The notes beneath the pieces are model-generated. The model was not told the DNA's origin and ran no database searches. It saw only the letters and a program-made list of their open reading frames with translations. A program made the translations under genes and the position numbers. From Conus ventricosus (Eukaryota; Mollusca; Gastropoda; Neogastropoda; Conidae), in assembly GCA_018398815.1 (NCBI GenBank), contig CM031610.1, positions 33,149,040 to 33,213,039 of the forward strand: 64,000 nucleotides of DNA, given 5' to 3'. This document shows positions 1 through 12,655 of this stretch, one piece after another (within the stretch, counting starts at the first letter, position 1; each line of letters begins with the position of its first letter).

Positions 1-900
1 CCGGCCAACTTTACATCTTTACTGTAAATTTCTTAAGTTTCTTTATGTTTTCCTTATAGGAAGCAAGAGTTACCCTACTCTTTATTGTTTATTGTTTACT
101 GTTCCCTCCTCATTTCATTTCAAATTTTCGATTTCAGTTAAATCGAAGCTATTTGTATTTGTTTCGGTTCGTCTTTGGTGTTTGTCTTTTGAATCTCCCT
201 TGCATCCTTGTGGTGGATCCTTAGGCGTAGGCTCAAATATTGTCCCCTAATTTTATACACGTTGCCTCAGTCTTTATTTTTTCAGCAACTTTTTCCTTCC
301 CCCACTTTCGTTTTGTTTTCCTTTACTACCCTTCGCTGGCTGCTTTGGGGGTGCTTGTTGGGATCCTTTTTGAAGCCTTGGTGGTGAGAAACCAAGTATT
401 ATGGACGGTGGTGAGTCTCTATTTGACAGCCAGGAGCAACAGACCCACAACAGCATGTCTCCCTATGAGTTTCGATCCAGCGGCCGAAAGGCCTAGGAGC
501 AGGCAATACAAAATAGATCATGCTCTTCAGGAGGGATTGCGATGTTTCCCTCATGCAGCATAGTGAAGAGTTTTCCCATATCTTATGATATATTTACTTA
601 ATTTCATGTTCCCCATTATTCCTCATCTTCAACCCTCCCCCTTAAGATCCTCATATTTGCCAAGTCAATTACTGTGATGACGGAAGGGTGCTGCCTGCGT
701 CTTGTCACCCCCCCCCCCCCCATTAACATTGTTCGTTCTATGTATTTGTCTGACTTTATTTCAGGTTTAAAAGGCTGTGCCAGTCTTGAATAAAAGTTAC
801 ACCCTGAGTTAGGTTATTCTATGGGAGCAAGGGTATCCCCTACTTGTTAATCTTTACTGTTCCCTGCCTCATTTCATTTTCACAATTTCTTTATCTGTAT
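1..900. other. Gene-free stretch with a diverged repeat pair and a C14 tract
   Basis: No coding region is recognisable. Two segments resemble each other, at about 60-130 and 811-900: both have a 'gcaag' start, a T-rich 'tttactgttccct' core and a following 'cctcatttcatttc'. They are probably diverged copies of a short repeat. A run of 14 C lies at 708-721. The short open frames here show no known motif. Confidence 0.4.
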
Positions 901-2650
901 TTCTTTCTCCCTCTGATGCACAAATAGCCATACGTTTGATGTCCTTCATTTCTGTGTTTTGTACGATCAATATATGTTTAATTCATTCCTAAGCATCTTA
1001 TTACTTCTTGTCTTTTGATTGCTAAGGCAAATTCACACCTTTGCGCATTTTTTTCTGAGGATGTCTATGCATATCTGTATGTTTTTGTTCCACTTCTGTT
1101 ATTTTAAAGTTATACTTAAACTTTTGGTTGCCATTTTGAGGTGTGTTGCATTTTGAGGTGTGTGTGTGTTTGAGTGTGTGTGTATGGCTTGTATTTTCGG
1201 ACCACATAGACTGAAAGTTAGCAGTGTACCCACAACTCCACCGCTTATTCTTTTGATGTTACCCGCGAGAATCCATCCTGGTTTTCGTGGTTCCTTCCAT
1301 GACCACAGTGAAAACAAAGACGACCTTTCTGTCACTAACAGCAATCGACAAAACCCATTGACATCAGCTGTTCTACTATCATCACCAAAGCACCATGACC
1401 TGGATGCTCGGAGTGATGGGCAGATCATTCCAGGACAGAATCCGAATGGCATGATGGTCAACTTCCTCCACTTTCAGTTCTACGATGACGCGAAACATGA
1501 TGAGCACTCGCACTAGCAATATTGTTATCACGTGATCTCCACACTGTTTCCTTTCTTCTTCTGTTCCTCCTTGGCTTACCCACAACATCGTCAACATGTA
1601 GTATTTATTCACATGGCCTGAAACAACGAATGAACCTGTTGTCTGTTCTGTTGTCATGGCAGATCTTGTTTAGTCACTATGGCCTTGCTTCCCTAATGTA
1701 AGATATTCCCAAGACCAGATTTCACCGCCTTGTCATACCAAACGTTGGCAGCGTCTCCAAAGCATTACTCAACAGCCGAGTGATAGTTTGTACTCTCATT
1801 CTTCCGTTGCTTCACAGTTCATCTCGCCATTCAAGCTGGGGACAGATGCTTGTGCATAGTCCGGCCTTTGCAGTCCTGTGTAGTTAGTGACTATCAAGAG
1901 ACTCGGCATCGACCCCTCCTAGTCGCGTCTTCTTATCCTTGGAGGCTTTGTAGTGGTTAGTAAATTACCGAGTGACATGTGAGATTGATTCAGTGACGGA
2001 CTAACACTCATCGTCTCACTCGGAAGTTGAGTTCTACAGAAACAACAAAAGTTGGTGGACACTCTGATGGGATGGTGTATGGCCTGAGCCTGCCGTTCCC
2101 CGTATTTATTCACGGGGTTTCATAACACGTCGTCATTATCGCTACAGTCATCATGGCTGTCAACCTGCACAAAGTGAGAGTTCCGGAAAGAGAAGTCCTC
2201 CTCCTCTACGCATGCCTCCTCAGACCGTAACTTGGCTGTGACCAGGATGCTGATCTACTTAACCATCCAGTTCATCGTCCTCAACATGCCCGCCAAGCTG
2301 GGCAGAATCACTTTATTCTTTCTTCCAGAACTCAGTCTGACAGCAGATGGGCTATAACCTTCACTACTTCCTGACGTCCATTGTGGCAGTGCTTTTGTTC
2401 TCATTCTTCGCTCAATTTCTTGAAATATTATTTCCTTTGGTTCCAAGTATCGGAAGAGCGTGTTTGAGATGCTCTGGAAGCGTATTAGTGCAAATCCTAA
2501 AAGGCAGACCATATGTTTTTCTTCATGTCTCCCAGTCTTGTGAACAGATGGACAAGGTATCACTCGCTGGTCGTAGTCCCTACTGACTGGCATTAACTAA
2601 GTCCCATCACAGTCGTTTGCCAGACTGCAGTGCCTTTTCCTGCCAGTCCT
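900..2650 (+). pseudogene. Degenerate rhodopsin-type GPCR-like fragment (copy 1 of 3)
   Basis: If correctly recognised, the ancestor was a seven-transmembrane cell-surface receptor. The best piece is an open stretch at about 2178-2360: a Ser-rich, charged segment like the third intracellular loop, then a hydrophobic helix reading RMLIYLTIQFIVLNMP. It has the basic residue before the helix and the internal proline expected of GPCR TM6. Shortly after, about 2347-2380, a different frame reads YNLHYFLTS, which resembles a TM7 end. Near 1329-1365 a frame reads TFLSLTAIDK, comparable to a TM3/DRY region. Stops and frame changes lie between these pieces, so it is broken. The same stretch recurs diverged at about 28311-28580 and 59010-60790, which shows a real repeated family. 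The family relation is well supported; the GPCR identity is an inference from helix pattern only. A transposon-borne or other membrane protein is the alternative. Confidence 0.38.
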
Positions 2651-3079
2651 TTTCAATGTAGTCCTACCAAAAGAGCTTGGAAATTTCCACCATCCTCTGA
2701 CTGCAGCTAACAACGCATGTAAGTACTTTCTTAAACAAAAAACCCTTTGATCAAATAGAGTAACCAATATCAAGTTCTTGTGTTTTGTTGGTAACCCATT
2801 ATAAAATGGGTTGCAATAGTATTACTTTTTTGTTTAGCTGATATTCCGAATGTATTCGCAAACATATACGTCACTTGCGCCTGATGTAAACCCAAGTCAG
2901 GTGTTCCAACCCTTATGTCGTTCTCTGATCTTTTAAACGCTTATTCAGTTCTCCAGCGACATAGCTGTAGTAATTATTAAATCAGCCACGCACATACACT
3001 TCCATGTGCATAGTAACAGTTCCTGTGTATTTTTTTCCTGCCTCTAGACCCAATTCATTCAATGCATCCAAGAAATCAC
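2651..3079. other. Gene-free stretch
   Basis: I see no coding potential, RNA gene or repeat. Homology to the third receptor-like copy (near 60.8 kb) fades out at the start of this stretch. Confidence 0.4.
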
Positions 3080-3280
3080 ACACAGCACACACACTCATCA
3101 CACACACACACACACACACACTCACAAACACACACAACACACACACACAACACACCTACACACACACACACCCACACGCGCGCGAGCGCACACAAACACA
3201 CACGCATGGCGCACACACATACACACATGCATACACACAAACATATCTTACATACATACACATCCACGGGGGGGGGGGGG

Positions 3281-3311
<31 letters not shown>

Positions 3312-3325
3312 GAGAGAAGCAGAGA

Positions 3326-3359
<34 letters not shown>

Positions 3360-3360
3360 A
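3080..3360. repeat. Compound microsatellite (CA)n - G15 - (GA)n
   Basis: An interrupted CA array runs to about 3255, followed by 15 uninterrupted G at 3268-3282 and then a GA array to about 3360. All three open frames crossing it translate into His/Thr, Cys/Val or Arg/Glu repeats and are not genes. The purine-only right half could form triplex or quadruplex structures. Confidence 0.95.
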
Positions 3361-4690
3361 GTAATGGCTCATTCAAGTAGATGAGTTTTGCGTGTTAACG
3401 AACACACTGACAGTATATTCTCAATACAAAAGCATGTTCTGTGAAACATTTTTAGAGAAATTGCTCTCCACATATTGGAACAGATCAAAGAGTCGCATGA
3501 ACTCATCGGTGCAGTCGGCTTTGGTTATGATTAATTGTGGTTCGTTCTCGCAAACGAGATCAAATCACTTCCAACACAGAGGTGACTTAAGGCCATGAAA
3601 CGCAAATGAAAACTATGTGAAGTAACAGTTCAGGAAAAGAAGTTTATTACAGTATGTGTTGTCTGAAGAAGAAAGACAAAACACAAACATGTACAAAATA
3701 TTAAGAAATTACATTCCACGTAAAACGGAGAAACACAGATAAACAAGGAATTCTAGACCCAACAGAAAACTACAAAAGAGAAAATGTATCATTACTATAT
3801 TCCTGAGATACCATTGTCAAAGGAGTATTTCTGATACCAGAAGAATACAAACAATGTGGACCCAGCGAAAATTGAAAAACAAACAAACCATCTGATGTAT
3901 TTATGTCCAGCATAAAAAAAGAACAATGTGATTATGATGATATGGTGAGAAAGATCATTATTACATAAGGTGGACTCGTGACACAAGCGCTGGAATACCG
4001 CGATCTGTCAAAGTCCTCTACTTGAGAATAGCACAAAAGTGCTTAGTTTTTAGTCATATCGTTGTATCAGAGGTATTTGGTGGCCATAATGATAACATTG
4101 ATTATGTGTACAACATAATGATGAAATCTCACCTCCATCAGTCTCTCCTTTTTTGGAAGCCACTAAACTGCACAATTAACAAAACAAAAATGAAAACATT
4201 CAATATTCTGAATCAATACGCCTGTCATTCCAAGTCGCCAGAAATACACATATTGAAATAAAGAAACCTTTGAGATTGCTTGTCTTGGAGTGATCCAATC
4301 CTGGTGTGTCTCCGGAGTGAGCAGATATATCGACTGTTTAACCGGTATGCATCATAAGAAATCAGTTTTCTGACCTCACTTTCAAGATCTGAGAGGAGGG
4401 TAAGAGGTGGGAGGGGTGGGGGGGGGGGGATTGGGCAGCGGATTTGGAAGTGGGGAAGGAGGGGGTGAGGATTTAGTAAGCGAGAGTCATGGGTAGGGGG
4501 CCGATAAAGCAAGCCCGCCACGTATCATCGTCGTATGGAGGATCTGTGTGCGGATGGCATGATGCACTCCGAACTGATGAGCTGCGGCTCCACACTTAGC
4601 AGGACTTAACAGGATAAATGGCCTTTAAAAAAACAAACAGATGAGCATGGCGCAAATGTATCATCGGAAGGGTACAGAACAAACAGTTTT
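3361..4690. other. Gene-free AT-rich stretch with a G12 tract
   Basis: No gene or known element is recognised. A run of 12 G lies at 4418-4429 in a purine-rich patch. Short frames of 60-98 codons have no recognisable motif. Confidence 0.4.
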
Positions 4691-4840
4691 TACACACACA
4701 GACACACACACACACACACCACACACACACACACACACACTCACACTCACACACACACACACACACACAGCACACACACACACACACACGCACACGCACA
4801 CGCACACACACATACACAACCACAACACACACACACACAG
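4691..4840. repeat. (CA)n microsatellite
   Basis: Interrupted CA dinucleotide array of about 150 bp, with minor CT and CG steps near 4741 and 4789-4805. Confidence 0.95.
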
Positions 4841-4844
4841 AGTA

Positions 4845-5284
4845 ACCTCTTTTTGCTGCCCAATCTGCTGAGCCACCTCAGTGGGCAGAGCAACCCACGC
4901 CGCACATTCCGACGCCCCAGTCCACAGCCACAGCCCGCCAGTTCCCGCCGCATCACCGCAAACAGCAATCCACAGGGAGCAGACAATGTGATGTCGCCAA
5001 GAGGCATTCCACAAGAGGATACTTTCCTCTACTTGCCGTGTCACTTTGGTGGTGTTAGGTGCGTCTGTTTCTGCGCTAACATAATCATGAACACTATCTA
5101 CTAAGCCCCCTATGACGACAAATAATTGCCTCAGGTCGCGGAGGCTCGCGAGTGACTCTCCCTCCGAGGGCGCCACCTCGTCCCTCCAACAACAGCCCCA
5201 TAGGACTCGCCGATACCTGTGAACCCTACGGAACCAAACCAAGACCACACACGTGGTAAGGACATCGAGAACTGAGGTCACCAT
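4845..5284 (-). CDS. Unassigned open frame, possible exon or relic
   Basis: The minus strand is open for about 145 codons of normal-complexity sequence before it runs into the CA array. The open frame has an ATG at 5284 and ends formally at 4661 inside the array. The translation begins with a hydrophobic stretch (VLDVLTTCVVLVWF, residues about 6-19), then a basic and a polar section, then a Trp/Gly/Ala-rich part. I recognise no domain. GC content is above that of the flanks, which fits either coding sequence or a transposon piece. The ATG context is weak and no clear splice sites were established. It may be a chance open frame. Confidence 0.22.
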
Positions 5285-5492
5285 GAGAGCAGGGCATGAA
5301 GGGCCACAGAATCTGAGAACTTTTTATTATGCCGATCGATGGGAAATAGGATGATGAGATAAGCTATGGATTGTCCATTCCGTCTGAGACTGCAACAGGC
5401 TGTACTCTACGCTCCGTTCAAAATACATCCCGCGTCAACCAGGCCCGAGAATACAGCACCGGCAGTGATTGGTCAGGAAAATTGAGCAACAC

Positions 5493-5717
5493 TCACATTG
5501 AACGCGTCCATTTAGTGAATGATACTCGACTGTGGAGGTCGCCATCTCCACTGAGCCGTAGCAAACTCAACACTGGGTAGGAGCCGGTCGGGCAGAAAAA
5601 TCCCTCAACTCTGACTGAGCATCTCGAACCCACGACCTCCCAACTGGAGTCCCGCGACGCTAACCACTTCGACACGGCGGCGGTAGATAAGAACGTTGTG
5701 GTACCCAACCCTGGCAC
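5493..5717 (-). mobile_element. tRNA-derived SINE-like element
   Basis: On the minus strand, an A-box-like sequence (TGTCGAAGTGGTTAG, at about 5660-5674) is followed after about 30 bp by a B-box-like GGTTCGAGAT (about 5621-5631). This is the layout of an internal RNA polymerase III promoter from a tRNA. The sequence continues beyond the B box without a tRNA 3' end, as SINEs do. The 3' boundary and any target-site duplication are not clear; a decayed tRNA pseudogene is the alternative. It lies just before the large minisatellite. Confidence 0.6.
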
Positions 5718-5739
5718 CTTTTATCTATAACTGAATAAG

Positions 5740-8200
5740 GCAGATATAGAGCTTCTATTCTATCTCTGCTGGCATATCAGACCCTTGCGTCCTCTTATTC
5801 CTTGTTGACAAAAGCAGACTTTAGTGCTACTATTTATCAATTCTATTGACAAAGCAGACATTAGTGCTTACATTCTATTTTCTATTGACAAGAAAGCAGA
5901 CCTAGTGTCACTTTTATTCATTATAATGTTGCGCTCTCCATCTTTCTATTGGCATAGCAGACTTGGGCCTCTTATTCTATATCTGTGGACATAGCAGACC
6001 TAGTGCCCCTTATTCATATCTGTGGACATAGCCAACCTAGTCCCTCTTTATTCCTATATCTGTGGACATAGCAGACCTAGAGCCCCGTATTCTATATCTG
6101 TGGACATAGCAACCCTAGTGCCCCACTTATCTATATCTGTCGACATAGCAGACCTAGTGCCTCTTATTCTACATCGAGGACATAGCAGACCTAGTGCCCC
6201 TTATTCAATATCTGTGGACATAGCAGAACCTATGCCTCTTATTCTATAATCTGTGGACATACAGACCTAGTGCCTCTTATTCTATCTCCGTGGACATAGC
6301 AGACCTGGTGCCATTATTCTCTATCTGTGATATAGTAGACCAAGTGCAACTATTCTACATCTGTGGACATAGCAGACCTAGGGCCTCTTATTCTATATCT
6401 GTGGACATAGTCAACATAGAGCCTTTTAATTCTGATTGACATGAAAGACCTATGCGTTCTTTAAAAACTGTTATATATGTGTGTCAGATCCAGTGTCTCT
6501 TATTCTACCTCTAGTGGACATAGAAGACCCAGTGTCTCATTTGCTGTTAACACAGAAGATCTAGTGCCTCTTTATATCTTGTTGTCATAAAAGACCTAGG
6601 GCCTCTTATTACTTGTTGACATAGCACTCCTGATGCCTCTCATTCCTTGTTTGACGTACTAGATACAAGACCTCTGTTTATATCTCTGACGACATACCAC
6701 ACTCCTATTCCATTGCTGTCAGTCACACGTGGTGCCTCTTCTCCGATGTCATTGAACACAGCACATCTGGTGTTTCTTATTCCATCTTCATATTGAATAA
6801 GCAACTCGGTCTCTCATACACTGATTCTGATGCATAAACACACCTTTGCGTTGCCTTTTCTTGACATAGCAAACCTATGGCTTCTTATTCTTCGCTGAAA
6901 AAACGGATGTAAGTGCCTCTATTCTTGATGGCAACAGCAAATCTGGTGCCTCCTTATTCTTCGTTGACATTTCAACGGTCCTAGTGCCTCTTATTCTTCG
7001 TTGACATGTAACCAGACCACGTGCCTATTATATTCTTTGTGACATGTAACAGACCCCTAGTGCCTCTTATTCTTCATTGACATATAACAAACAAGTGTCT
7101 ATTATTCTTTGTTGACATGTACCAGACTAGTGCCTCTTATTCTCGTTGGCATGTAACAGACCAAGTGCCTCTAATCTTTGTTGACATATAACAGACCTAG
7201 TCCTCTTATTCTTCGTTGACATGTAACAGACCAAGTGCCTCTTATTCTTTGTTGACATGTATCAGACAAAGTGCCTCTTATTCTTCGTTGACACGTAACG
7301 GAACCTAGTGCCTCGTATTCTTCGTTGACATTAACAGACCAAGTGCCTCTGAAGTTTTTTGTTGAATGTAACAGACCTATCCTCCTATCGCCGTTGACAT
7401 GTAACGGAACCTAGTGCCTCTTTTTTCTTCGTTGACATGTAACAGACCTAGTGCCTCTTATTTTCCCTAGTGCCTCTTAATCTTTGTTTTTGACATACCA
7501 ACAGACCTACGTGCCACTCCTTCTTCGTTCACAATGTAACAGACCAAGTGCCTATTATTCTTCGTTGACATGTAACAGACCTAGGGCCTCTTATTCTCTA
7601 TTGACATGTTTCGGACCCTAGTGCCTCTTATTCTCCGTTGACATATCAGATACCAAGTGCCACTCCTTCGTAGATTCTTAGCAGACTATGTGCTTCTTAT
7701 TCTTCATTGACATATAGTAAACCAAAGCCTCTTATTATTTGTTGTCATAGGAACAAAGTGCCTCTTACTCTAATTTTGTTGACATCTAGAACCTGGTGCC
7801 TCGATTCCTGTCTGTGCAGACACCTACCAAATTCCTTTTATTAATTTTTATTTCTATTTATGAACCTCAGTGACTTTTTTCTCTGCTAAGACAGAGGCGC
7901 CCCTCGTGCCTCTACTTCGAGTTGAATAACACACATGCTGTCTCTTATTCTTTATTGACATGCTAGACCTAGTTCCTCTTATTCCTTGTTGACATATTAG
8001 ACAGAGTGCCCTTATTTCCTCGTTGACATATTAGACCAGTGCCTCTTATCCTCTTGACATAGCAGACGTAAGGCGCGTACTTCTCTGTTATCGCGTTAAC
8101 CTTGGCTTTTTAATTAAAAAAAATATTTTCTGTGGACATAACAGACCTGGCATCTTTTTCATTTCTGTGATGACATAGCAGACCTGCGCCTCTTTAACTC
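5740..8200. repeat. 36-38 bp minisatellite with two sub-families
   Basis: About 60 degenerate tandem units share the core 'gacat..agacctagtgcct'. Units at about 5950-6420 read 'tctgtggacatagcagacc' and have a period near 38 bp. Units at about 6950-7660 read 'ttcgttgacatgtaacagac' and have a period near 36 bp. Units at both ends are more decayed, as expected when homogenisation by unequal exchange is strongest in the middle. The small open frame at 6022-6249 is only the translated repeat. Confidence 0.92.
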
Positions 8201-8440
8201 TCTTCGTCTTTCACTTGATTTCGATCACGCGGTGATTAACGGTTTCTCCAGAGTTATGGTATTTTAAAACAACATTTTTTGTTAGCTGAAGCCAATAATC
8301 ATCGCCCAAAAACCTGAAATAGACACATTCATCACAAAAATAATATTCTTTAGAAATGATGCGCAGAATGTGTGCGATACCAAGAAGGTCCGTAAGGACA
8401 TGCAAGAATGCAAAAATCTCAAAAATTGTTTGAGTTAATC
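8201..8440. other. Unique segment interrupting the minisatellite
   Basis: About 240 bp without the repeat unit, followed by decayed units again at about 8440-8620 ('gttgacattgcagacctgg', then a T-rich run). It may be an old insertion into the array. No terminal repeats or duplication were found. Confidence 0.4.
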
Positions 8441-8619
8441 TACCTCTGTTGACATTGTTGACATTGCAGACCTGGTTTTTTTTTTTTTTTTTTATTTTTT
8501 TTCTATCCTAATCGCTTGTGACACAGCATACTTGGTCACTCCTGTCTTGTTTGACACAATCCGAGCATCAAGGTTCAAATTCACGTGTTCTTGTTTGACA
8601 CAGACAATCAGCGCTTTCA

Positions 8620-9048
8620 GTATCGAATTCACCTGCATGCAGACACATTCCATCTATTCTACACTATATCTGCATCCCTGAGACTACTGTGCGCAGGGTT
8701 TTGCAAGCTTGATAACCACATAAATGAAATCTAGAAAGAAAGATTTAAGCAACGGTCTCACTGAAACGACAAAGCAGCTGTCTGAACTAGGCATTGACCA
8801 AGCGTCTGGGTTGGACTTCAACAATCTTGGTAACAACTCTCTGCTACTACTAAGCCAAGTGCGTGCGTGCTCACATGTGCATTCATATGGCGACTGCGTG
8901 GCTTGCGTATGTGAGTGCATTGCACACAAATATGAGGACAAATTTGTACTGTATACCTGTGGCGCAGCCATGCACACATACATGCATACGCTTCGCGACG
9001 AATTTAACGGCACAGCACTTATAATTTCGCGCGCACGCGCGCAGCGCG
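8620..9048. other. Gene-free stretch beside a GT array
   Basis: Open frames cross here on both strands but run into the GT array and show no motif. No gene is called. Confidence 0.35.
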
Positions 9049-9130
9049 TGTGTGTGTGTGTGTTGTGTGTGTGTGTTTGTGTGTGTGGTGTGTGCTCGCG
9101 TGTGTGTGTGTGTGTGTGTGTGTGCATATG
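9049..9130. repeat. (GT)n microsatellite flanked by CG-alternating sequence
   Basis: A GT array follows an alternating purine-pyrimidine 'gcgcgcacgcgcgcagcgcg' tract at about 9028-9048, which is prone to the Z-DNA form. Confidence 0.9.
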
Positions 9131-10221
9131 TGTGTTCGCAGTGCATGTATGTTATGTATATGTACCATATTAAGCCTGCAATGTATGGTGTAAAGGTGAG
9201 ATATGTGTGGAATTGTTATTCAAGATGGTTAGTTTCAGTCTAAAGCAGTCTAAAAGAGATTGAAGAAAAAAAGATACAGGAACACAAATGGAGAAATCAG
9301 GGAATCCGTAATTACAGAAAAATATACAATTCAAATCATCATCATCATCCTTCTGAGTATCATGCATCAATCATTCGTCGTCCATTAACGGTCCCTTCAT
9401 TATCATGTCTCAAACACAATTTTCTGTCACAGCTGTATAAGTTCCCACTATGGTTTGAAACATATATACCTTTCTTGAAATCAGTGGAAAACAAGTCCAA
9501 CCATCGCCTGCACCTTCCACTGACATAAACGTGGCACAACCCCACCGTACAAACCTCATTTTCCCTATAACCTCCACCCGCACCACTACGTAAACATACT
9601 CTAACGAGCGTGCATACGGATCGTGCAGACAAGGCCACTGCCCCACCACTTCCTGTCCCAACACAGGCCCGCAGAAGGGCATCAACATTCGTGCATACCA
9701 AGATGAAGTCCTTAAGTACCAAACGATCATTGGTTGGGCGTAACGAACATCTGTATATCCATCTCTAACCTCTTACATAAAGGTTTGTTGTTTTTTGCAT
9801 TCCACCACCGCAACCCCTCCCCGGCTCACCCCAATCACCGCCCCCCCTCGCCCAACCTCTTCCCCCTCTTTAGTTTTCCCCTGGTCTCTCTGCTCCTCTT
9901 CCAGCTCTCTCCTGCCGCCCTGAAAAGGTAGTGCCAAACACATCAGCAATTCACGCCATGCACGGCACACACAAACACAGATGCACACCCATGTGCGATC
10001 ATGAAACACCTATGGGTAATTCACACTACACAGTTTACGGGGACGACCCATCTCACTAATGTGCGCTTACTAATCACCCATGAACGTGCAGCAAACACAG
10101 CAGGATTCTGAAAGATACAAAATTGTACCGTCTCGGTTAGCAAGAGTTCAGACATTTACGTCTACCATTGAAAAAAAAGAAAAAGTGTAAGACTTCATTT
10201 TCAAAGTCATAGGAGTGTCTT
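9131..10221. other. Gene-free stretch
   Basis: No recognisable gene or element. It includes a pyrimidine-rich patch at about 9803-9925. Confidence 0.35.
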
Positions 10222-12130
10222 TCTGAGATTATGACCGATACTCATTCAGTCGCAATGTTTCTTGCTATTCTTTTTAGTCTCTCCTTGCTCTTCTTCTCAA
10301 GTCTTTTTCATCACTTGATTTCGGGTCCTGTAAGACGGTCACACGATAAGGTGGATCGATCGTTTAAAGTGTAGGGATGAATTTCTTTCTGAAATTCTAA
10401 GGATCGGCCTAATTGTAATTCACTTGCTATTGTTCGCACCATGTCTTCTGCTCATCTCTTTGCATTTTGAATCCTTCATGACCAAGGCAATACATCCAAG
10501 TAGGTTTTACTCCACCATGTGAGGGCTGCGCATTACGTCACAGTCAACCTTGAACACAGCCATTTCACATTCCACTTTTTAAATAAGGTTCACTGAGTCA
10601 TCAGCTTCCAAGCTGTTTGATTTTTGACAGTTTAATTTGGGGGGGGTAATCAGAGGCAGTGGAATCATTGAAAAGCCACTGCATCTGTCGCACTGAGACC
10701 GGCAGCTTTGAAGTTTGCCTGCAACAAAGTCTTCCAGCTGTTTTGCACAGTTCTGCTTCACCGTGTGCACTCAACCAGGCTCACGTTTGTATTTGACCGC
10801 CAATACACATCAGGCTTCAGTTTTGCAGTATTTCCCAACTGTATCCCCCTGAGGAAAAAAAATAACCAAGGTTGGTTGTTTTTCGATAGGATGGTGGTAT
10901 TTGGAGCTCTGGCGCATGACACTTGGAATCTAGCGGTTTCGAAGGGGTCAGGGTATTTTTCTCTTTCCGTAGGATGTTTAAAATCTGGTACCTCACAAAT
11001 ACTGTTTCTTGTCCTTTTTCTTTCCCACCAATATTTTCCCACGTGCATGAACGGACACCTTGTTTCCTAGACATTTTTGTGTGGGGTTGGTGGTTTTTCA
11101 GGTGTTCTAACTGCACTTTTCACCTGCTGAAGCTTGTACCAGACTAGCTTGTTCTGCAGAAAAGATAAAGCAGACAACAAATATTTTCTGATGTGTGTCC
11201 TTTTGTATTTCCCAAGATCATCTCATGGGGGGTTTTTTTAAACATTCGTTTCCTTATAACTTTAGAAGCTTCGCAGTGGGACAGCGTTGTGAAGCCTAGT
11301 CCATCGTGAACCCGAATTCATAAAAAGTCACACTAAGCGACGACTGTATGGTACAACACGCAGAGATGCGATGTTCAATGCCATTTGCTGTTATTCGTAA
11401 TTATTGCCAGACGGCCCTCTTTGCATTTATTACGATGTTCTAAACATGTTTCTTTAAATCAGCATTCTAGTCATGAGAAATAGGCGGAAAGCTTTTTTCA
11501 ATTTTACCCTAGCCCAGTGAAAGAAACTGGTGAAGATGATTCGCTCAGTTTTCTTGTTAGGAGTATAGATCGATGTTTGGGTTTTAGAGGGTTGATAGAA
11601 GAGCTAGTTTTGAAACTGTACGCAATGTTGTTCGACTGCTTCTAACTGCTGTTGTTCTTTCTGAGCATCCTCTGATGGTTCTTTTTTATTCTTCTTTTTT
11701 TTTTGTCTAATCAAATCATCATATGCAAGTGTCAGCATTCGAATAATCCCATTTTTTTGAGATCTTCAGCCCCTCTATTGCGAACATTATACAAAACACG
11801 GGACAGCAGAGAACCTTGAAGCAATCCCATACAGATTAAGGGGTTATGGGGTGATACTGGACAACCCCAATATTGACCCCAAGAGAAACGTGTCCTTGCC
11901 AGACGTTCAGGAAGTACCAGCAAACTGAGGTAAATGTAAAGGCGAACTGAAACGGCCAATGATTTGAAAGTGGATGACTTTATGGTTCCAGACACGAAGA
12001 TAGAGTAGAAACCCTGATCACACAGTTTCGGTCTGTGTTCAGCAGCAAATTTCACATTCTTCTAAAGATTTCCCGTCTTGGACAGGTATAAACCTAGAAC
12101 CCCACGGCTGATCACGTGAATCTACTGTTA
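10222..12130. other. Gene-free left part of the duplicated block
   Basis: No coding region or element is recognised. Open frames of 74-120 codons near 10.7-11.1 kb are broken in the second copy, so they are not conserved even between copies. Confidence 0.4.
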
Positions 12131-12133
12131 TGT

Positions 12134-12138
12134 ATACC

Positions 12139-12177
<39 letters not shown>

Positions 12178-12372
12178 GTGTCTAACATTCTGTCTATCTA
12201 CCTACCTGTCTGCCCTTTTTGTTTGTCTATCTATCTATCTCATTCAGCACGTACAAAAAGCTATTCATTGGAGTACAATGATAAAATTCATCATCATCAT
12301 CATCATCACTTTCATCATCATCATTATCATTATGATGATGATGATTACTATTGTTTATGATGATGATGATGA
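12134..12372. repeat. Simple repeats: (CTGT)n, (CTAT)n and facing (ATC)n/(GAT)n
   Basis: A CTGT array lies at 12134-12182, CTAT/CTAC steps to about 12240, then CAT/ATC triplets from about 12289 that switch to GAT triplets by 12372. The triplet part is self-complementary and could form a hairpin. It recurs at about 45859-46100. Confidence 0.92.
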
Positions 12373-12477
12373 TTTTTATCATTGTAACAGAAAAAGAAGA
12401 TATTTAGCTAAAATCTCAGAAATCTATAGTAATGGTAATAATAATAGTAATAACGATAATGACGACGACGATGACGA

Positions 12478-12655
12478 CTTCCGTGTGGTTTTCGTCGAAC
12501 CAGTCTTTGTTCTTCCTTGTGGTTTTCGTCGAACCAGTCTTGTTCTCCTTGTGGTTTTCGTCGAACCAGTCTTTGTTTTTCCTGTGATTTTCGTCGAACC
12601 AGTCTTTGTTATCCCTTGTGGTTTTTGTAGAACCAGTCTTTGTCCTTCCTTGTCG
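12478..12655. repeat. 34 bp minisatellite, about 5 units
   Basis: Five units contain 'gtggttttcgtcgaaccagt' with a period near 34 bp. The second copy lies at about 46204-46380. Confidence 0.9.

Noticed and set aside
5740..8200. Possible CRISPR array from regularly spaced repeats
   Set aside because: The units are head-to-tail and degenerate with no unique spacers, there are no cas genes, and the genome is animal.
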